A stretch of 64,000 nt of DNA from Chryseobacterium indicum. GTDB lineage: Bacteria; Bacteroidota; Bacteroidia; Flavobacteriales; Weeksellaceae. Each line of letters opens with the position of its first letter. Positions within the stretch are counted from its first letter, which is position 1. Shown here in pieces: positions 9,362-17,976 of this stretch. The DNA lies in assembly GCF_021504595.1 (NCBI RefSeq), contig NZ_JACSGT010000003.1, forward strand, positions 496,001-560,000. Reading direction: 5' to 3'. The translations under genes were made by a program, and so were the position numbers. The notes under the pieces were generated by a model. That model was not told the DNA's origin. It saw nothing but the letters and a program-made list of their open reading frames with translations, and searched no databases.

Positions 9362-10059
9362 TACTCAAAAATTATCTGTTCGACTTCTTTGCCGTCCTTG
9401 TCTTTAAAAGAGACGATTCTAATTCCTTCGTCTTCCATTTCCACATGAAGATTGACGAAAAGCTTGTCTTTGTCTTCCGCAGAGTTGGTATTGGGATCGA
9501 TGTAAATATTGTTGATTTTAGAGTTCACGAGGCTGAATCTGTTCAGCAAAGCACTGGTGAAAATTTCTTTCATTTCGTTCACTTCCGCTTCGCCGTTTCC
9601 TTCTTGTACACGGAAAATTCCTGAATTTAAACTTTTCACATTCTGTCTGAGATCAACTTTAAGCAATTCGGCAGAAGGTTTTTTACCAAATTTCTGGTCT
9701 CCGGCTTCAAGTGCTTTAAAAAGACTGGTAAATTCTTTGGTCTGAAGCTGTTTTTTGCTGATCTCCGTCATATTGAGGTTTTTCTCTTTATTGGCAAGAC
9801 GGATTTTTTTGTTAACATCTTCCACAAGCTGATCTTCGCTGTACTTGAAATTGTACTTCGAATCTGCATCAATATCTGTGATCTTGATGGGGATATCCAT
9901 TTTTACACTCGGAAGCGAATATCTTGGAACTTTAAAAAACTTTAAATACTCGTGTTTAGCATATTCTTTTGCGATCATTACCGCATTTTCGTCTGCTTTT
10001 TTACGAGCCTGAATTATCTCGTTGTTGAGATAATCCAGGTAATCTGATAATTTAATCAT
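9361..10059 (-). CDS. Uncharacterised protein of the DUF2589-subtilisin cluster
   Basis: 232 residues, family not recognised. The N-terminus is helical ('LDYLNNEIIQARKKADENAV'). A middle section contains proline-bracketed beta strands ('VPRYSLPSVKMDIPIKITDI'), and the C-terminus is a predicted beta sheet ('KLFVNLHVEMEDEGIRIVSF'). The wording 'MDIPIKITDI' recalls the conserved strand of DUF2589 proteins ('ISVPFIALLNVP' in the neighbour), suggesting a distant relationship, which is speculative. It starts 15 bp after the DUF2589 gene and overlaps the next gene by one base. There is no export signal. Confidence 0.75.
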   Translation of the reverse strand: MIKLSDYLDYLNNEIIQARKKADENAVMIAKEYAKHEYLKFFKVPRYSLPSVKMDIPIKITDIDADSKYNFKYSEDQLVEDVNKKIRLANKEKNLNMTEISKKQLQTKEFTSLFKALEAGDQKFGKKPSAELLKVDLRQNVKSLNSGIFRVQEGNGEAEVNEMKEIFTSALLNRFSLVNSKINNIYIDPNTNSAEDKDKLFVNLHVEMEDEGIRIVSFKDKDGKEVEQIIFE

Positions 10060-10074
10060 TTCTCGTAAAGGTTT

Positions 10075-10947
10075 TTATTGTGCGAGTAATCCTAAAACTT
10101 TTTCCAATCCTGCAGGCATTTCGTCGTTGGTTGCTCTTACTTTTACGCCCAGAGAATATTCTTTTTCCACTTTAATTCCTGTTGCAGAAGTTCTTTTGTA
10201 AGAAACATCCACTTTAAACTTCACCGGTCCGAAACCTCCTGAAGCTCCTGCGCTGATCCCGAATTCATCGCTTACATCTTTGGTATAAGTAGAATTTAAT
10301 TTTACATTGAAATCCACTTCGCAGGTTTCAATTCTGAAGCTCGGAACATTTAATAATGCAATGAAAGGAACAGAGATTTCAACATCGTTCATTGTTTCTT
10401 TAGGATTGGTGGAACTTTCGGGTTCTGCCGGATCAAAATCTGGGTTTGGTCCCATTTTTTTGTATTTGAATTCCGCCATACGAAGTTTACTGTCACTTCC
10501 ATCCTGTTCGAATCCTACTTCTTTGATAAAATTTACGGTGCTGATGGATGCGTTCGACTGTGCTTTTACACACGCATCCAACGGACCTCCGATGATGGTT
10601 GCAAAATCGATGCTTCCCAATTCTGCTGCAAAATCTGCACTTTCGGCTCCTGAAGTTTTGAAAACCTGGTCGTCTGCCGCCATTCTTCCTGCCATCATTT
10701 TCATCACTTCCGAAGAAACTGCTGCGAAAGATTTTTCCCACTTCTCATCGTAATTTTTCTTGAAGTCTTCAATAATGCTTACCAGTTCTTTGTTGGAAAG
10801 AGAAGAAAGCTCGGAAGTTTCAATACCCGAAACTTTTTCGTAAACTGCGGGACTTAAAGATTTTTCCAGTCCTGTTAATAAATCAATTAATTCACTTTTT
10901 GTTTTCTTGGTGTGGTTTGCTTCCAACACCGACTTTAATGTTTCCAT
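10075..10947 (-). CDS. DUF2589 domain-containing protein
   Basis: 290 residues. The DUF2589 hallmarks are present: 'SIDFATIIGGPLDACVKAQ' followed by 'STVNFIKEVGF' (about residues 112-147), then 'ISVPFIALLNVPSFRIE' and 'VDFNVKLNS', and a Gly-rich segment 'SAGASGGFG'. Before this (residues 1-100) is a helical region that is not part of the common domain. The function of DUF2589 is not established. There is no signal peptide. It is the first gene of the cluster, with a perfect -7 promoter box upstream. Pairing with two unknown proteins and a subtilisin/I9 pair suggests a shared process. Confidence 0.82.
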   Translation of the reverse strand: METLKSVLEANHTKKTKSELIDLLTGLEKSLSPAVYEKVSGIETSELSSLSNKELVSIIEDFKKNYDEKWEKSFAAVSSEVMKMMAGRMAADDQVFKTSGAESADFAAELGSIDFATIIGGPLDACVKAQSNASISTVNFIKEVGFEQDGSDSKLRMAEFKYKKMGPNPDFDPAEPESSTNPKETMNDVEISVPFIALLNVPSFRIETCEVDFNVKLNSTYTKDVSDEFGISAGASGGFGPVKFKVDVSYKRTSATGIKVEKEYSLGVKVRATNDEMPAGLEKVLGLLAQ

Positions 10948-10981
10948 GTTTTGTTGTTTAGGTTATTAAAAATTGATACTG

Positions 10982-10989
10982 CAAATTTA
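10982..10989 (-). promoter_or_regulatory. Bacteroidota -7 box (TAAATTTG) for the DUF2589 operon
   Basis: The minus strand reads TAAATTTG, an exact consensus, 35 bp before the ATG. No clear -33 TTG. Confidence 0.45.
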
Positions 10990-11053
10990 TAGTCGTGTGT
11001 AACGAGATATCTCAGTAAATCACCTAAACTTCAACCGTAAAATCACCCAAATA

Positions 11054-11088
11054 AAAAAAGTAGATTCCCCATCGAGAATCTACTTTTT
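11054..11088 (-). terminator. Hairpin terminator between the SDR gene and the DUF2589 operon
   Basis: A stem of at least 10 bp (AAGTAGATTC with GAATCTACTT) and a short loop, with A run and T run on the two sides, so it could work in either direction. It lies in the 540-bp gap 10948-11487. Confidence 0.6.
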
Positions 11089-11194
11089 GCTTTATTTAAA
11101 GGATTTTTTTCTTTTTAAATTAGAAAACAATTTAAATTTTTCTGATTATCCGCAATATGTTATAATTAAATGTTGCTCACTGTAATCATTATTA

Positions 11195-11290
11195 TTTTTT
11201 ACCACAACGTACACTAAGGTTATCCACAAAGCTCACAAATATTGTGTTCCTTGTGAAATCTTTAGCGCTCTTCGCGGTTAAAATCCAAGC
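11195..11290. repeat. Intergenic repeat with 'CACAAAG' motifs
   Basis: AT-rich, bounded by 'TACCACAACG' and 'CGCGGTTAAAA'. Inside are 'CCACAAAGCTCACAAA' and its near inverse 'TTCCTTGTG'. It resembles the other 'CACAAAG/CGCAAAG' repeats of this window. Assignment is by eye and the edges are approximate. Confidence 0.4.
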
Positions 11291-11329
11291 ATGATAAATA
11301 ACGGATATCCAAATAAATTTTTATACACA

Positions 11330-11433
11330 TTGTCATTCTGACGAAGGAGAAATCTAAATATTCTTTTTTAGAGATTCTTCACTCCACTTCTGAACTGTGT
11401 TCGTAGACTTTCTGTCTATGTTTAGAATGACAA
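11330..11433. repeat. MITE-like element with 10-bp inverted ends
   Basis: The ends are perfect inverted repeats (TTGTCATTCT at 11330-11339, AGAATGACAA at 11424-11433) around about 84 bp with no ORF. The left part 'GACGAAGGAGAAATC' recurs in inverted orientation at 51389-51412. This matches a widely dispersed non-coding repeat type of Bacteroidota. No target duplication was confirmed. Confidence 0.55.
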
Positions 11434-11487
11434 ACGTATTACTAATCTTAACTCCTTAAAATTATTCTTAATGGTTAAAATTTAAAT

Positions 11488-12369
11488 TTAATTTGATTTT
11501 TTTGCTTTAATCATCGCTTCCAGCGCATCCCACATTTCCTGCGGAATATCTTCCAACATATTAAATTCACCGGCTCCCTGCAACCATTCTCCGCCGTCGA
11601 TGGTTACGACTTCACCATTCATATAAGCTGAATAATCTGAAACTAAGTAAGCGGCAAGATTTGCCAGTTCCTGATGTTCTCCTACTCTTCTTAAAGGAAC
11701 TTTCTTTCTCATATCAAATTTTTCCTGCAGATTTCCCGGAAGCAATCTGTCCCATGCTCCTTTTGTAGGAAATGGTCCCGGAGCAATGGCATTGAAACGG
11801 ATTCCGTATTTTGCCCATTCCACCGCCAAAGATCTCGTCATTGCCAAAACGCCTGCTTTTGCACAAGCCGAAGGAACGACATAAGCAGAACCTGTCCATG
11901 CATAAGTCGTTACGATATTCAACACCGTTCCCGAAGTTTTGGAATCGATCCAGTGTTTTCCAACGGAAAGGGTACAGTTTTTTGTTCCTTTTAATACAAT
12001 ATCCAGAATAGAGTCAAAAGCAGAATGGGTGAGTCTTTCTGTAGGAGAAATGAAGTTTCCGGCAGCATTATTAAGAAGGATATCAATTTTTCCGAATTCT
12101 TTTAACGCAGCTTCTTTCATGGCTTCTACCTCATCCCAGTTTCTTACGTCACACGCAACGCAAAGAACTTTTCCGCCTGTTTCTTCTTCCAGTTCTTTTG
12201 CAGTTCCCTGTAATTTTTCGAGGTTTCTGGACGTGATGACTACTTTTGCGCCCAATTCGAGAAAATATTTGGTCATTGCTTTTCCGAGACCGCTCCCTCC
12301 TCCTGTTACAATGGCTACTTTATCTTTTAAAGCTCCTTCACGAAGCATCGGCTGTGTATAAAGACTCAT
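11488..12369 (-). CDS. SDR-family oxidoreductase, 2,4-dienoyl-CoA reductase-like
   Basis: 293 residues, a Rossmann short-chain dehydrogenase. 'TGGGSGLGKAM' is the glycine-rich cofactor loop, and 'TSRNLEKL' after beta-2 with an Arg suggests NADP(H). 'NNAAGNF' and 'SACAKAGVLAMTRSLAVEW' supply the active-site region, with Lys in the place used by dienoyl-CoA reductases instead of a classical YxxxK. The overall pattern matches the peroxisomal DECR2-like group, which reduces 2,4-dienoyl-CoA during oxidation of polyunsaturated fatty acids. There are no beta-oxidation genes next to it, so the substrate is inferred. It is monocistronic. Confidence 0.87.
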   Translation of the reverse strand: MSLYTQPMLREGALKDKVAIVTGGGSGLGKAMTKYFLELGAKVVITSRNLEKLQGTAKELEEETGGKVLCVACDVRNWDEVEAMKEAALKEFGKIDILLNNAAGNFISPTERLTHSAFDSILDIVLKGTKNCTLSVGKHWIDSKTSGTVLNIVTTYAWTGSAYVVPSACAKAGVLAMTRSLAVEWAKYGIRFNAIAPGPFPTKGAWDRLLPGNLQEKFDMRKKVPLRRVGEHQELANLAAYLVSDYSAYMNGEVVTIDGGEWLQGAGEFNMLEDIPQEMWDALEAMIKAKKSN

Positions 12370-12563
12370 AATTTAGTTATTTAATAGATGAGTAAATTTA
12401 ATATAAATATTTATTTCCGCAGCGTAAAAAGCTATGCAGGATATAGAATGCAGAAAAAAGCAGATTCAGCCTACCACAAAATCAATAACGAAATATTTTC
12501 AATATTTACTAAATTTAATCTCTATAATTTTATTAAAACGTTATATTTAATTCATTAAAATTG

Positions 12564-12571
12564 TACATTTG
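12564..12571 (+). promoter_or_regulatory. Bacteroidota -7 box (TACATTTG) for the DUF1800/DUF1501 operon
   Basis: Exact TAnnTTTG match 19 bp before the ATG at 12591. Confidence 0.5.
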
Positions 12572-12590
12572 TTCAAAATAAAGCATAACT

Positions 12591-14225
12591 ATGCCAAGTC
12601 TTACTCCTAAAACTACTGTGCTGGGATTTTCGAATGCTTATCATCTTCTCAGACGCACCACTTATAACATTACGAAAGCAAAAATTCTGGATTTTGCGGC
12701 CAAAACTCCACAGCAGGCGCTTGCAGAGTTATTTACGTTCAGCAATCCGGTTCCGCCTTCTCCGCTTAATAACGTGGGTGAAACGATTGTTCCCACGGCT
12801 GCAAATCCTACGATTACCGATACACAAAGTACGGCAAACAGCGTGAGGAATGATCTTTACTGGTGGCTTTACAGTGCTTTGAAGGATTCTTCTGCACAAC
12901 ATAAAATTGCTTATTTTCTTCATATTCTTTTTGTAACGGATGATAATGCATCATTCTGGACGAATTATGATTATAAGGAACTTCTAAGATTTCACGCCGG
13001 CGGAAGTCTTAAGGAACTGGCATTAAGAATAACACAGAATCCGAGAATGCTTATTTTCCTGAACAATAATGTGAATCTGAGCACAAGTCCCAATCAAAAT
13101 TACGCAAGAGAGTTTCTGGAATTGTTTACGATTTTAAAGGGACCGCAGATTGCTACGGGAAACTATACCAATTATACTGAAACAGATGTACAACAGGCAG
13201 CAAGAGTTTTAACAGGATTCTCTCTAACTTCATCGGTACATCTGGATAAAACAGCAAGACTTAATTCTCTGGATGCGGTAACGAATATTCCGACAGGTCA
13301 GGTAAAAGTTAACACGCACGATACAGGAACCAAAACTTTTTCGTCAGCTTTCGGAAATCAGGCAATTTCCGGAGGAAATACAGACGCAACGATTAAAGCT
13401 GAGCTTCAGAATTTCATCAACATGATTTTTAATCAGGATGAAACGGCAAAAGCATACTGCAGAAGAATGTATCGCTATTTTGTGGGAAGATTAATTACTC
13501 CTGAAATAGAAAACGGCATCATTGTTCCTTTGGCAGCATCTCTTAAAGCAGACAATTACAACATTATCCCTGCGCTTACCACTCTTCTGAAAAGTAAACA
13601 TTTTTATGACGAAGAAGACAGCATCACGGGAGATCAGACCATTGGAAACATGGTAAGAAATCCGGTAGAGCTGTATCTTCATATGTTTTCGCTTCTCAGC
13701 CTTCAGGTTCCAATGTATGAAGTAAATCCTTCTGCAATACACAGTCTCATGAGCGTAGTTGGTAATTTTTCTTCCAATATGGGAATGCCTGTCTTCAATC
13801 CGCAATCGGTAAACGGATATGCAGGATATTACAGCAGCCCGAATTATGATAAAAACTGGATTACCACTTCATCCCTGAGAATTCGTTACAACAATACAAT
13901 AGATTATTTCATCAACGGTCTTACTTACAACGGCTTTACATTTAAACTGAATAATGCATCCTTCGTAAAAGACAGCGGCTATTTTTCAAACCCGGGAAAT
14001 GCAAATACGCTGATAACAGAATTTCTCCAGATGATGTTTGTGGAAGTTCCGGACGGCACACGCTACGATTATTTTAAAAGTGTTTTCCTAAGCAATCTAA
14101 GTCCTATAAACTGGCAGAACGAATGGAATAATTACATTAATACAGGAAATTCCAATAATGTAAAAATCCCGATAGACAGGCTGGTAAAAGCCATCATTAA
14201 ATCTCCTGAATTCCAAACAATTTAA
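12591..14225 (+). CDS. DUF1800 domain-containing protein
   Basis: 544 residues. The DUF1800 signatures are present: 'AYHLLRRTTYNITKAKI' at the start, 'NQNYAREFLELFTI', 'VQQAARVLTGFSL', and 'YCRRMYRYFVGRLITPEI'. There is no cleavable signal peptide. In Bacteroidota, Planctomycetota and Proteobacteria this family is almost always paired with a DUF1501 gene, and the same holds here: the next gene begins 4 bp after its stop. The biochemical role is not established. The family's export together with DUF1501 is inferred from that pairing. Confidence 0.9.
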   Translation: MPSLTPKTTVLGFSNAYHLLRRTTYNITKAKILDFAAKTPQQALAELFTFSNPVPPSPLNNVGETIVPTAANPTITDTQSTANSVRNDLYWWLYSALKDSSAQHKIAYFLHILFVTDDNASFWTNYDYKELLRFHAGGSLKELALRITQNPRMLIFLNNNVNLSTSPNQNYAREFLELFTILKGPQIATGNYTNYTETDVQQAARVLTGFSLTSSVHLDKTARLNSLDAVTNIPTGQVKVNTHDTGTKTFSSAFGNQAISGGNTDATIKAELQNFINMIFNQDETAKAYCRRMYRYFVGRLITPEIENGIIVPLAASLKADNYNIIPALTTLLKSKHFYDEEDSITGDQTIGNMVRNPVELYLHMFSLLSLQVPMYEVNPSAIHSLMSVVGNFSSNMGMPVFNPQSVNGYAGYYSSPNYDKNWITTSSLRIRYNNTIDYFINGLTYNGFTFKLNNASFVKDSGYFSNPGNANTLITEFLQMMFVEVPDGTRYDYFKSVFLSNLSPINWQNEWNNYINTGNSNNVKIPIDRLVKAIIKSPEFQTI

Positions 14226-14229
14226 GACC

Positions 14230-15846
14230 ATGAACAGAAAAGATTTTTTAAAATTAATATCTCTTGCAGGTGTGGGAGCGCCATTTTACCTCAACGGAAT
14301 GCCTTCAAGGTTTATGAATCAGTTTTTGGATTTTCAGCTTAACTGTGATACGGTTAATGACCGTTCTCTGGTTATTTTAAGACTTGCAGGAGCAAATGAC
14401 GGTCTTAATACAGTAATCCCGATCAGCCAGTACAGTACGTATGCCGCTCTGCGTCCCAACATAAAAATTGCCAGTTCAGGAACCGGAAGCTATATTCCGT
14501 TAGACAGTACGGTATCTTCCGGCAAACTTGTAGGACTTAATCCTTCCATGACGGGTTTCAAAAGTTTATATGATTCAGGCAAATTGCTTTTAATGAACGG
14601 AGTTGGCTATCCGAACCCGAATTATTCGCATTTCCGGTCAGAAAATCTTATGTTTGCGGGAAAAGACGGTACAGCAAGTAATGATCTGCTTGATGGTATT
14701 TTCGGAAGATATCTCGGTGCATTGTATCCGGGACTTGCCGGAAATCCTACGACCCTGAATCCTGATCCCCTCGCCATACAAATGGGAAACCTTAACCCAT
14801 GTCTGTTTTATGAACATACAACGGAAAAGAATATTGAATATAATATGACGGGATTTCAGTCGAGTGTATTCAGTAATCTCAATTTAATAAATTCTGAATA
14901 TAATGACCTTTTGGATTATATAAAAGGAATTGCTACAAGTATGGACGCATATTATGACAGAGTGATGCAGGTTTTTAATGCCGGAAATAATTCCACGACC
15001 ACTTATCCTAATTCATCGCTGGGCAAACAGCTGAAAACGGTGGCAAGAATGATTAAAGGAGGAAGCAAGACAAAAATTTTTCAGGTTAATTTAAGCGGAT
15101 TCGATACCCACGTAAGCCAGGTACAGACCGGAAGTACACATTTGGGAAACCACGCGAATCTCTTGGCCGATATTTCCAATTCTGTTGCTGCATTTCAGGA
15201 TGATATTCAGCAACTGGGAATTGCAGATAAAATTATGACGGTTACCTTCAGTGAATTCGGGAGACAGGTTCGCGAAAACGGAAGTATCGGAACCGATCAT
15301 GGAGATCTTGCTCCGTTTTTCGTCATTGGAAATGCCGCCGCAGCGGGAATTTTGGGAGATCATCCCGTATTTACGAATCAGACAAGTTTTTACTATAATC
15401 AGAGTGAAAGAAGATATGATTACCGGCAGATTTTTGCCTCTCTTCTTCAGGACTGGCTTGGAGCAAGCACAAGTCTGATGATTACTTCGGAACTTGATTA
15501 TTACGTTACGGGAAATCAAAAAGTGGATGTCATTAAAAATTCACAAAAAGCCAATGCAGTATGTTCAACTTTGGGAGCAGCCAATGTGGTTTCAGATAAA
15601 GGAATTAAAGTATATCCGGTTCCGGCAAGCCAGTTTGTGTATGTGGAATTTGAAAACAGAACATCGGGAAATATAAGATATCAGTTAATGGATATGAGCG
15701 GAAGGGTGATTTTCAGTTCATCAGAAAAACCAGTATCCAACCGTATTGAAATTAATGTTTCGGGAATTCCTGAAGGAAATTATATGTTGAAAATTAATAC
15801 GGATTCTGAAGAAATGAGCAGAAAAATTATTGTTTCGCACCATTAG
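14230..15846 (+). CDS. DUF1501 protein with T9SS sorting domain
   Basis: 538 residues. DUF1501 (sulfatase/alkaline-phosphatase-like fold) is seen in 'VILRLAGANDGLNTVIPI', 'SHFRSENLMFAG', 'VNLSGFDTHVSQ' and 'TVTFSEFGRQVRENGSIGTDHGDLAP', the last holding probable metal ligands. The N-terminus 'NRKDFLKLISLAGVG' looks like a weak Tat signal (R-K instead of R-R). The last ~75 residues are a type A T9SS sorting domain ('VYPVPASQFVYVEF' ... 'GNYMLKINTDSEEMSRKI'), so the protein is expected at the cell surface. It forms a two-gene operon with DUF1800. The substrate is unknown. Confidence 0.9.
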   Translation: MNRKDFLKLISLAGVGAPFYLNGMPSRFMNQFLDFQLNCDTVNDRSLVILRLAGANDGLNTVIPISQYSTYAALRPNIKIASSGTGSYIPLDSTVSSGKLVGLNPSMTGFKSLYDSGKLLLMNGVGYPNPNYSHFRSENLMFAGKDGTASNDLLDGIFGRYLGALYPGLAGNPTTLNPDPLAIQMGNLNPCLFYEHTTEKNIEYNMTGFQSSVFSNLNLINSEYNDLLDYIKGIATSMDAYYDRVMQVFNAGNNSTTTYPNSSLGKQLKTVARMIKGGSKTKIFQVNLSGFDTHVSQVQTGSTHLGNHANLLADISNSVAAFQDDIQQLGIADKIMTVTFSEFGRQVRENGSIGTDHGDLAPFFVIGNAAAAGILGDHPVFTNQTSFYYNQSERRYDYRQIFASLLQDWLGASTSLMITSELDYYVTGNQKVDVIKNSQKANAVCSTLGAANVVSDKGIKVYPVPASQFVYVEFENRTSGNIRYQLMDMSGRVIFSSSEKPVSNRIEINVSGIPEGNYMLKINTDSEEMSRKIIVSHH

Positions 15847-15872
15847 AAGTTGAGCCTGTTCAAACTTTTTAT

Positions 15873-16047
15873 TTAACCACAAAAGGTACAAAAGATGACT
15901 AAACTTTTATTTAAAGCTGATCATTATAAATGAAAAAGTTCACAATAGTTTTTAAAAATCTTTGATTTTTATTCTTTTGAGCGCTTTGAATATTATTGAA
16001 ATTAGCTTTAACGCTTTAACATTGTCTTTTGTGCCTTTTGTGGTTAA
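15873..16047. repeat. 175-bp element with 23-bp imperfect inverted ends
   Basis: The arms at 15873-15895 and 16025-16047 share 'TTAACCACAAAAGG' and 'ACAAAAGA' with one mismatch over 23 bp. The interior is AT-rich and non-coding. It lies between convergent genes and probably belongs to the 'CACAAAG' repeat group seen elsewhere in the window. Confidence 0.55.
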
Positions 16048-16080
16048 TTCTGAAATTAGTTTAAACAGATTTTAAATCAA

Positions 16081-16113
16081 AAACAGCCCGACAATTTCTG
16101 TCGGGCTGTTTTT
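16081..16113. terminator. Bidirectional terminator between DUF1501 and DUF1573 genes
   Basis: A 10-bp perfect stem (CAGCCCGACA with TGTCGGGCTG), a 5-nt loop, and T run on the plus side with A run on the other. Confidence 0.8.
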
Positions 16114-16141
16114 ATATTGAACAAGATTAAATTTATTCAGA

Positions 16142-16552
16142 TTATGAAGCAACAACCGTACCTTTAAAAGAAAGAGTCTTTGGAGTTTTGCTGTCGCTTG
16201 TGGTAACATTTACCGTTTTCATGAACGGACCCGCTGCTGCAGCGTTGTAGCTTGCTTCTACAAATCCTTTTTTACCCGGAAGAATAGGCGTTTTTGTATA
16301 ATCCGCTGTTGTACATCCGCAAGAAGGTGCTACATTTTCGATAATGATAGGCTTCTTCGAAGTATTTGTAAATTCGAATCTGATGGTTTTTGGTTTTCCC
16401 TGAGGAATATTTCCAACATCAATAGATTCTGATTTCCATGTAACGTCTGTAAGAATTCTTACAACCGGATTATTATCTGTCGGAAGTGTATTTGCAAAAA
16501 ACGGAGAAAATGCCAAAACAGCTAATAATGCTGAAATTTTTAAATTTTTCAT
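16142..16552 (-). CDS. DUF1573 domain protein (secreted)
   Basis: 136 residues with a signal peptide ('SALLAVLAFSPFFANT'). The DUF1573 Ig-like domain is clear: 'PQGKPKTIRFEFTNTSKKP', then 'IENVAPSCGCTTADYTK' and 'ILPGKKGFVEASYN', with 'VTTSDSKTPKTLSFKG' closing the fold. The CGCT motif is the family hallmark. These small proteins are common in Bacteroidota and are predicted periplasmic or surface proteins of unknown role. It is monocistronic with a good promoter box. Confidence 0.9.
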   Translation of the reverse strand: MKNLKISALLAVLAFSPFFANTLPTDNNPVVRILTDVTWKSESIDVGNIPQGKPKTIRFEFTNTSKKPIIIENVAPSCGCTTADYTKTPILPGKKGFVEASYNAAAAGPFMKTVNVTTSDSKTPKTLSFKGTVVAS

Positions 16553-16600
16553 GAGTATAAATTTTAATAATTAAAAAAAACCGATTTATTTTTGTTTTCA

Positions 16601-16608
16601 CAAATGTA
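16601..16608 (-). promoter_or_regulatory. Bacteroidota -7 box (TACATTTG) for the DUF1573 gene
   Basis: The minus strand reads TACATTTG, an exact match, 49 bp before the ATG. Confidence 0.45.
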
Positions 16609-16661
16609 TGATGAATATTTGTATTAATCCTGTTAAGCGGTCTCAAACATTTGTTAATAAG

Positions 16662-16694
16662 TTGTTAACGATCAGAAATTAATAGATATTTTTG
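16662..16694 (+). promoter_or_regulatory. Bacteroidota promoter for the two-component operon
   Basis: TTG at 16662-16664 and TATTTTTG at 16687-16694, 22 bp apart. The histidine kinase ATG follows 19 bp later. Confidence 0.6.
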
Positions 16695-16713
16695 GATATT
16701 ATTGTTCCTGTAA

Positions 16714-17961
16714 ATGGAAATAAAGAAACTCAATATTATTATAACGCTTGGTTTTGTTGCTATTATCGGAATTCTGATAGCACAGCTTTTATGGACACGA
16801 CAGGCTTATAATCTTGAAGACAAGAAATTCAATCAGACTGTAAACATTGCTTTACTGGAAGTGGTTGAAAAGCTTTCCGGCGGAAAAACTTCCTTTACCG
16901 AAAGCCCCGTTCAAAATATTTCCAATGATTATTATGTGGTAAATATCAATAATGAATTCCATCCTGAACTGCTTGAACATTATCTGAAAACTGAATTCAC
17001 ACGTTTTCAAATTAATACGGATTATGTTTACGCTTTATATAACTGCCACAGCGACCAGATGATTTACGGAAAATTCGTATCGAAACATCAGGAAAGCCCG
17101 AATGAAAAAGTGATTAAATTTCCGAAGCATAAAAATCTGGTGTATTATTTCTCCATCCGTTTTCCGGATAAAACCACCTATCTTATCAGCTCTTTACGCT
17201 TCTGGTATGTTCTTACTTTTGCCCTGATCATCATTCTTCTGGTGTATGTTTATTCCATTTATACGATTATTCAGCAGAAAAAATTCTCGGAACTGCAGAG
17301 AGATTTCATCAATAATATGACGCATGAATTCAAAACACCTCTTTCGTCGATATTGCTGGCTTCGGAAGCTTTAACAAAGCAGGAACAGATCAAGGAAAAT
17401 CCTAAATTACAGACGTACACATCCATTATTACGGATCAGAGCCATAAACTGAATAATCATATTGAAAAAATTCTGAATATTGCCAAAAATGATGCTTCAG
17501 GATTGTCTCTGAAACCGCAGAGAATTATTTTAAAACCTTTTATTCAGGACATTGCAGAAACTGTAAAGCAGAAAAATGAAAACATTTCAATTGAATTATC
17601 TATTGATGAAAACATTTCCGTTATAGCCGATGAATTTCATTTCAGCAATATTATTTACAATATTCTGGATAATTCTATAAAATACTGCGAAACCCAGCCT
17701 AAAATCATTATTTCTTCCTTAAATGACGCAAAAGGTTTATATTTAAAGTTTAAAGACAACGGAATCGGGATTCCTGCGAAAAATCTTCCTCATATTTTTG
17801 ATAAATTTTACAGGGTAAACACTTCAAAAAGTGATGAGGTAAATGGTTTCGGACTGGGACTTTTTTACGTAAAAAAAGTGGTTCAGCAGCATAACTGGAA
17901 GATTTCTGTTGAAAACAACAATGATAAAGGAATTACCACCACCCTGTTTCTGCCATTGTAA
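16714..17961 (+). CDS. Sensor histidine kinase
   Basis: 415 residues. Membrane segments at about 7-27 and 155-178 bracket a roughly 125-residue periplasmic sensor domain. There is no clear HAMP domain: the second segment leads almost directly into the dimerisation helix. The H-box is 'NNMTHEFKTPLSS' with phospho-acceptor His204. The N-box 'NIIYNILDNSIKYC' and glycine boxes 'KDNGIGIPAKN' and 'GFGLGLFYVKK' form the ATPase domain. The cognate response regulator gene starts 15 bp downstream. The signal is unknown. Confidence 0.93.
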   Translation: MEIKKLNIIITLGFVAIIGILIAQLLWTRQAYNLEDKKFNQTVNIALLEVVEKLSGGKTSFTESPVQNISNDYYVVNINNEFHPELLEHYLKTEFTRFQINTDYVYALYNCHSDQMIYGKFVSKHQESPNEKVIKFPKHKNLVYYFSIRFPDKTTYLISSLRFWYVLTFALIIILLVYVYSIYTIIQQKKFSELQRDFINNMTHEFKTPLSSILLASEALTKQEQIKENPKLQTYTSIITDQSHKLNNHIEKILNIAKNDASGLSLKPQRIILKPFIQDIAETVKQKNENISIELSIDENISVIADEFHFSNIIYNILDNSIKYCETQPKIIISSLNDAKGLYLKFKDNGIGIPAKNLPHIFDKFYRVNTSKSDEVNGFGLGLFYVKKVVQQHNWKISVENNNDKGITTTLFLPL

Positions 17962-17976
17962 AGAATATGTGTAATC

